NCBI RefSeq assembly: GCF_003627055.1
Contig: NZ_CP032624.1
Coordinates: forward strand, 3,583,394 to 3,647,393
Origin: Gryllotalpicola protaetiae
GTDB taxonomy: Bacteria; Actinomycetota; Actinomycetes; Actinomycetales; Microbacteriaceae
Direction: 5' to 3'
DNA length: 64,000 bases
The position numbers and the translations under genes were made by a program. Below, in pieces: positions 61,601 to 64,000 of this stretch (position 1 is its first letter; each line of letters begins with the position of its first letter). Under the pieces are notes generated by a model, which was not told the DNA's origin, made no database searches, and was given only the letters and a program-made list of their open reading frames with translations.

Positions 61601-63222
61601 GACGCACTGGCCGACTCCGAGCCACTCGTCGAGACCGACTCGGACGCACTGGTCGATCCCGACTCACTCTGCGATACCGACTCACTAGTCGACGCCGACT
61701 CACTGGTCGATGCGGACTCGCTACCCGATGTCGAGGCCGACTCACTACCCGAGGTCGACTCCGACTCACTGGTCGATGCGGACTCACTACCCGACGTCGA
61801 CTCCGACTCACTCGTCGAGGCTGACTCACTCCCGGACGCGGATTCCGACTCACTGGTCGATGCGGACTCGCTACCCGATGTCGAGGCCGACTCACTACCC
61901 GAGGTCGAGGCCGACTCACTACCCGAGGTCGACTCCGACTCACTGGTCGATGCGGACTCACTACCCGACGTCGACTCCGACTCACTCGTCGAGGCTGACT
62001 CACTCCCGGACGCGGATTCCGACTCACTGGTCGACGCCGATCCACTCGTCGAGACCGACTCCGACTCACTCGTCGATGCCGACTCGCTACCCGAGGTCGA
62101 CACCGACTCACTACCCGACGCCGACTCCGACTCACTGGTCGATGCGGACTCGCTACCCGAAGTGGACTCGGACTCACTACCCGACGCCGATTCGGACTCA
62201 CTCTGCGACGTCGATTCAGACTCGCTCGACGAACCGGACTCGCTGATCGAAGCTGACCCCGACTCACTCGCCGAATCCGAGTCCGACCCAGAATCGCTCA
62301 CCGAGACCGACTCGCTCGTCGACGCCGATTGGCTCTCAGACACCGACTGCGACGACGAGGCGGATTGGCTCGAACTGGTGGTGTTCGACGGCGTCGACGA
62401 CTGGCTGGTAGACAGGCTCTCCGACTCGCTGTCAGAGACGATGTTGCTCGGCCCCTCCGGCTGGCTGGAGGAGTTGAAGTAGTAAAACAGGGAGTTGATG
62501 CTGTAAACCGACACGCCGCCGGCCGGCAACGCCTGCACGGCGATCAGCAGGCCGTTGTCAGTAGCCATGTACCCCGCGTACAACGTGTTCCCGATGTACA
62601 TCGGGTACGAGACGAAGTGCGCGTTCACCCCGTTGATGGTGATGTTCGTGGCCGTCAGCACCGCGGCGAAGTTCTGCGCGGTGATGGTGCCGTTCGATGT
62701 GGTAATCGCTGTCTGGAACGTGACGGCGTGCCCGTTGTACGTATTGCCGCCTGTGCCGCCATAGGAGGCATGGCTGGCGCCGCTGCTCGAGAGACTCGAG
62801 TCCGCGCCGCCGCCATACGAGATGCCCGCGTTGGTCAGACCAGAATCCGAATAGTGGGGGATGTCTGTGGCCGACGTCGCCGCGGCCGCAGTCGGCGCGA
62901 CGGCTGCCGTCGCGGCCGCTCGCACGAGTGTCGACCTGTCGGTCGTGGAACTCTGACTTGTCGATTGGCTTTGCGAGGTCGACACGCTGACTGACGTCGA
63001 CGCCGACTGAGATGCCGACACCGATTGTGATGCCGACGCCGAGGTGCTGCCGGAGGCCGAAAGCGACTGGCTCGAGCTCTGCGACGTCGACTCGCTCGCC
63101 GACCCGGACGCGGATTCGCTCGCCGCGCCGCTGCCGGGAGTGAGCACAGCACTGCCGTCGGTCGCGAGAGTGTTCAGGCTGGCGGCGGTGACGTCATACG
63201 AAACCGGTGTTATATCGGACAT
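58606..63222 (-). CDS. Serine-rich repeat glycoprotein, probable aSec substrate
   Basis: A 1538-residue Ser/Glu/Ala/Thr repeat protein. Layout: residues 1-32 non-repeat ([15 protein letters not shown]), 33-95 short serine-rich region SRR1, 96-260 a unique, partly beta domain ([20 protein letters not shown] to [12 protein letters not shown]), 262-1424 a long SRR2 of seven- and fourteen-residue units such as [14 protein letters not shown], then a degenerate tail ending [17 protein letters not shown]. This is the plan of GspB/SraP-type adhesins, with residues 96-260 in the place of the ligand-binding region. Neither a KxYKxGKxW signal peptide nor an LPXTG anchor is visible, and an in-frame stop 36 bp upstream excludes a longer N terminus. 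Confidence 0.88.
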   Translation of the reverse strand: MSDITPVSYDVTAASLNTLATDGSAVLTPGSGAASESASGSASESTSQSSSQSLSASGSTSASASQSVSASQSASTSVSVSTSQSQSTSQSSTTDRSTLVRAAATAAVAPTAAAATSATDIPHYSDSGLTNAGISYGGGADSSLSSSGASHASYGGTGGNTYNGHAVTFQTAITTSNGTITAQNFAAVLTATNITINGVNAHFVSYPMYIGNTLYAGYMATDNGLLIAVQALPAGGVSVYSINSLFYYFNSSSQPEGPSNIVSDSESESLSTSQSSTPSNTTSSSQSASSSQSVSESQSASTSESVSVSDSGSDSDSASESGSASISESGSSSESESTSQSESESASGSESESTSGSESASTSESESASGSESVSTSGSESASTSESESVSTSGSASTSESESASGSESASTSESESTSGSESASTSESESTSGSESASTSGSESASTSGSESASTSESESASGSESASTSESESTSGSESASTSESESTSGSESASTSGSESASTSESASTSESVSQSESGSTSASESVSTSGSESASASESTSGSESASTSESESTSESESASGSESASGSESESTSGSESASTSGSESASTSESASTSESESTSESESTSGSESASTSESESASGSESVSQSESGSTSASESVSTSGSESDSASESTSGSESASTSESESTSGSESTSQSESESTSGSDSASVSESESTSGSESASGSGSTSQSESASTSESESTSGSESASTSESESVSTSGSESTSESESTSGSESASTSESESASGSESVSQSESGSTSASESVSTSGSESDSASESTSGSESASTSESESTSDSESASTSESESTSGSESASTSGSESASTSESASTSESESASGSESVSQSESGSTSESESTSGSESASTSESESTSGSESASTSESESASGSESVSQSESGSTSESESTSGSESASTSESESTSGSESASTSESESTSDSESASSSESASTSESESTSGSESASTSESESTSDSESASSSESASTSESESTSGSESASTSESESTSGSESASTSGSESASTSESASTSESESTSGSESTSTSESASTSGSASTSGSESASGSESASTSESESTSGSESASTSESESTSGSESESTSESASTSGSASVSTSGSESASESESASGSESASTSESESASGSESGSTSQSESTSGSESASTSESESTSGSESASQSESESTSGSDSASVSESESTSESESVSTSESASTSGSESASGSGSTSQSESASTSDSASTSESESTSVSESASTSESASASTSGSESASESASASGSESESTSGSESASTSDSESASGSESASTSESGSTSGSESASTSESESTSGSESASTSGSQSASESASGSESVSTSESASTSGSESASGSESASTSESGSTSGSESASTSESESTSGSESASTSESASASVSGSPSVSMSESTRSSETDARSSGASQSVLGSGSASESAQSESVQPAPSGTDSVSSSDSSVIYESVSGTLSASDSESSVSDSVIESMSQAESYLQSESAAPATQSRIGSLLSSLNIFGNRNRE
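58950..62439 (-). repeat. Tandem 42-bp (2 x 21-bp) repeats encoding the SRR2 region
   Basis: About 3.5 kb of tandem, slightly diverged 42-bp units. On the plus strand nearly every 21-bp half contains GACTCACT, so serine before Glu-Ser is almost always AGT while the following serines are TCG or TCC. Blocks of several units are themselves duplicated, for instance around 60121-60400 and 60541-60700. Assembly length across this block should be treated with caution. Confidence 0.9.
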
Positions 63223-63258
63223 GTATCTATCATCCCCCTTTCGCCGTGCGGCCGGCCG

Positions 63259-63696
63259 TCAGAGCGGCGGCGTCTGCCCCAAGCGGCGAACCATGCGCCA
63301 GTGGTTCGTGTCATCCGCCCGGCTGAAGTCGATCTGATCGAGCAGCGCCTCGGCGAGAGGAAGCCCGCGCCCGCCTTCTGCGTCCTCCCCGGGCATGTCT
63401 TTGCCCCGCGCAGGCGTGAACGACTGACCCGTGTCGTCGAGCTCGGCCTCGATCTCGTCCTCACGAACCCGGATGGTGAACCTCCAGCGCACCTCGCCCT
63501 CGGGCTCGCCGTATTCGACGACATTGTTCGCGATCTCGATGATCGCCGTCTCGAACAGCATGACGTCCGTCGGATCGAGCTCAGGGTGGTCGGTCGCCGC
63601 TTCAGCCAAGAGCGCGTGCACGGCGTCGAGCTGATCGGGGACCGCGAAGCCCTCGAGAACGTATTCGCGGGCTTCTGCGCCGCCGTCACCAGTCAT
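63259..63696 (-). CDS. RsbW-like anti-sigma factor / serine kinase (HATPase)
   Basis: A 145-residue GHKL ATPase of the anti-sigma type. The N box is ETAIIEIANNVVEYGEPEGE, the G1 box is LDDTGQSFTP and the G2 box is AEGGRGLPLAEALLDQ. Such proteins bind a sigma factor and phosphorylate a STAS antagonist. It overlaps the STAS gene by 11 bp and ends 36 bp before the repeat-protein gene, so all three may share a transcript. The cognate sigma factor is not in the window. Confidence 0.88.
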   Translation of the reverse strand: MTGDGGAEAREYVLEGFAVPDQLDAVHALLAEAATDHPELDPTDVMLFETAIIEIANNVVEYGEPEGEVRWRFTIRVREDEIEAELDDTGQSFTPARGKDMPGEDAEGGRGLPLAEALLDQIDFSRADDTNHWRMVRRLGQTPPL

Positions 63697-64000
63697 GGCC
63701 CGCCTCGTCCACCGTCGCGAACGGAACCAGGATGCGGTCGAGATTGGTCAGCTTGAGCACGGCTCGCACCTGTTCCCCCGGGGCCGCGATGCGCAGGTCG
63801 CCGGCTTGCTGGCGGGCCGCCTTGAGACCGGCGATGAGCGCGCCGAGCCCCGAGGAATCGATGAAGTCGACAGCATGCAGATCGACCACGATGTGAGCCT
63901 TGCCGCCCGCGACAAGATCGTCGATCCGCGCCTTGAGCGGCGGCGCCGACACCAGGTTGAACTTGCCTTCGGGCGCGAGCACCACGAACGCGCCCTGGTC
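63686..64000 (-). CDS. RsbV-like STAS anti-anti-sigma factor (5' end outside window)
   Basis: The visible 104 residues form a STAS domain: VVLAPEGKFNLVSAPPLKAR, the phospho-acceptor segment DLHAVDFIDSSGLGALIAGLK with the regulatory serine in DSSG, and DLRIAAPGEQVRAVLKLTNLDR. The reading frame is open to the right edge (DQGAFVVLAPEG), so the true start probably lies beyond it. Its unphosphorylated form would release the sigma factor from the RsbW-like kinase encoded next. Confidence 0.9.
   Translation of the reverse strand, partial: DQGAFVVLAPEGKFNLVSAPPLKARIDDLVAGGKAHIVVDLHAVDFIDSSGLGALIAGLKAARQQAGDLRIAAPGEQVRAVLKLTNLDRILVPFATVDEAGHDW

Noticed and set aside
58950..62439. Regular repeats considered as a CRISPR array or satellite DNA
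   Set aside because: Units are contiguous, 21 or 42 bp, keep one reading frame and have no unique spacers; no cas genes are near.
58826..62482. A 1218-codon open frame on the plus strand across the repeat gene
   Set aside because: It is the complement of the serine-rich repeats (repeated Asp-Ser-Leu-Val/Pro-Asp). The minus frame fits the aSec operon, has a ribosome-binding site and encodes a recognisable architecture; a third frame is open for the same reason.
48639..63222. The export locus as a mycobacterial-type SecA2 system
   Set aside because: Mycobacterial SecA2 works without SecY2, Asp proteins or GtfA/GtfB. All of these are present here beside a serine-rich substrate.

Overview
This window is a stretch of high-GC actinobacterial chromosome. 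The family is most likely Microbacteriaceae. I infer this from gene order (rplU-rpmA-obg; rne near ndk-DUF4233-folC-ileS; clpX-clpP2-clpP1-tig followed by tRNA genes), an actinobacterial ultrashort-stem T-box before ileS, a mycothiol-type nitroreductase homologue, DUF6993 and DUF4233 proteins, and frequent GTG starts with GTGA/ATGA stop-start overlaps. Most of the window (1 to about 48.4 kb) is housekeeping sequence.

Layout. 1-1.1 kb: obg (partial), rpmA and rplU with a clear promoter. 1.1-3.8 kb: a DUF4031 protein and RNase E/G with a hairpin-rich leader. 4.0-5.1 kb: a VKOR-family protein, then a scar made of the tail of a formate-dehydrogenase accessory gene (fdhD-like) and a broken mobA-like gene. 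5.1-13.4 kb: ndk, DUF4233, folC and ileS, with valS divergent. 13.4-17.7 kb: two acetyltransferases, an ArsR-type regulator with a palindromic operator, an M3 peptidase, and a 104-bp inverted repeat. 17.7-22.2 kb: clpX, clpP2, clpP1, tig, tRNA-Pro and tRNA-Gly. 22.3-31.3 kb: a membrane protein, amidohydrolase, Nei-type glycosylase, rpiB, ABC exporter, nitroreductase-like protein and pepN. 31.4-40.4 kb: an ABC exporter with a two-component system, MscS, truncated globin, flavoprotein dehydrogenase, thioesterase and Rieske lipoprotein. 40.5-48.7 kb: thioesterase, ettA, lipoprotein, an SSB paralogue, msrA, nadE, DUF899 and a small membrane protein.

The striking part is 48.6-63.2 kb on the minus strand: a complete accessory Sec glycoprotein-export locus in the order serine-rich repeat protein, secY2, asp1, asp2, asp3, secA2, gtfA, gtfB. 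Genes are almost all overlapping or within about 35 bp. This arrangement is well known in streptococci, staphylococci and lactobacilli, where GtfA/GtfB put GlcNAc on Ser/Thr of an adhesin and SecA2/SecY2/Asp1-3 export it. Actinobacteria are usually described as having SecA2 without SecY2 or Asp proteins. The 1538-residue substrate has the SRR1-nonrepeat-SRR2 plan of such adhesins, but I see neither the usual long N-terminal signal peptide nor an LPXTG anchor. Directly upstream, and probably in the same transcript, lie an RsbW-like anti-sigma kinase and an RsbV-like STAS antagonist, suggesting that stress-type partner switching is tied to surface glycoprotein production.
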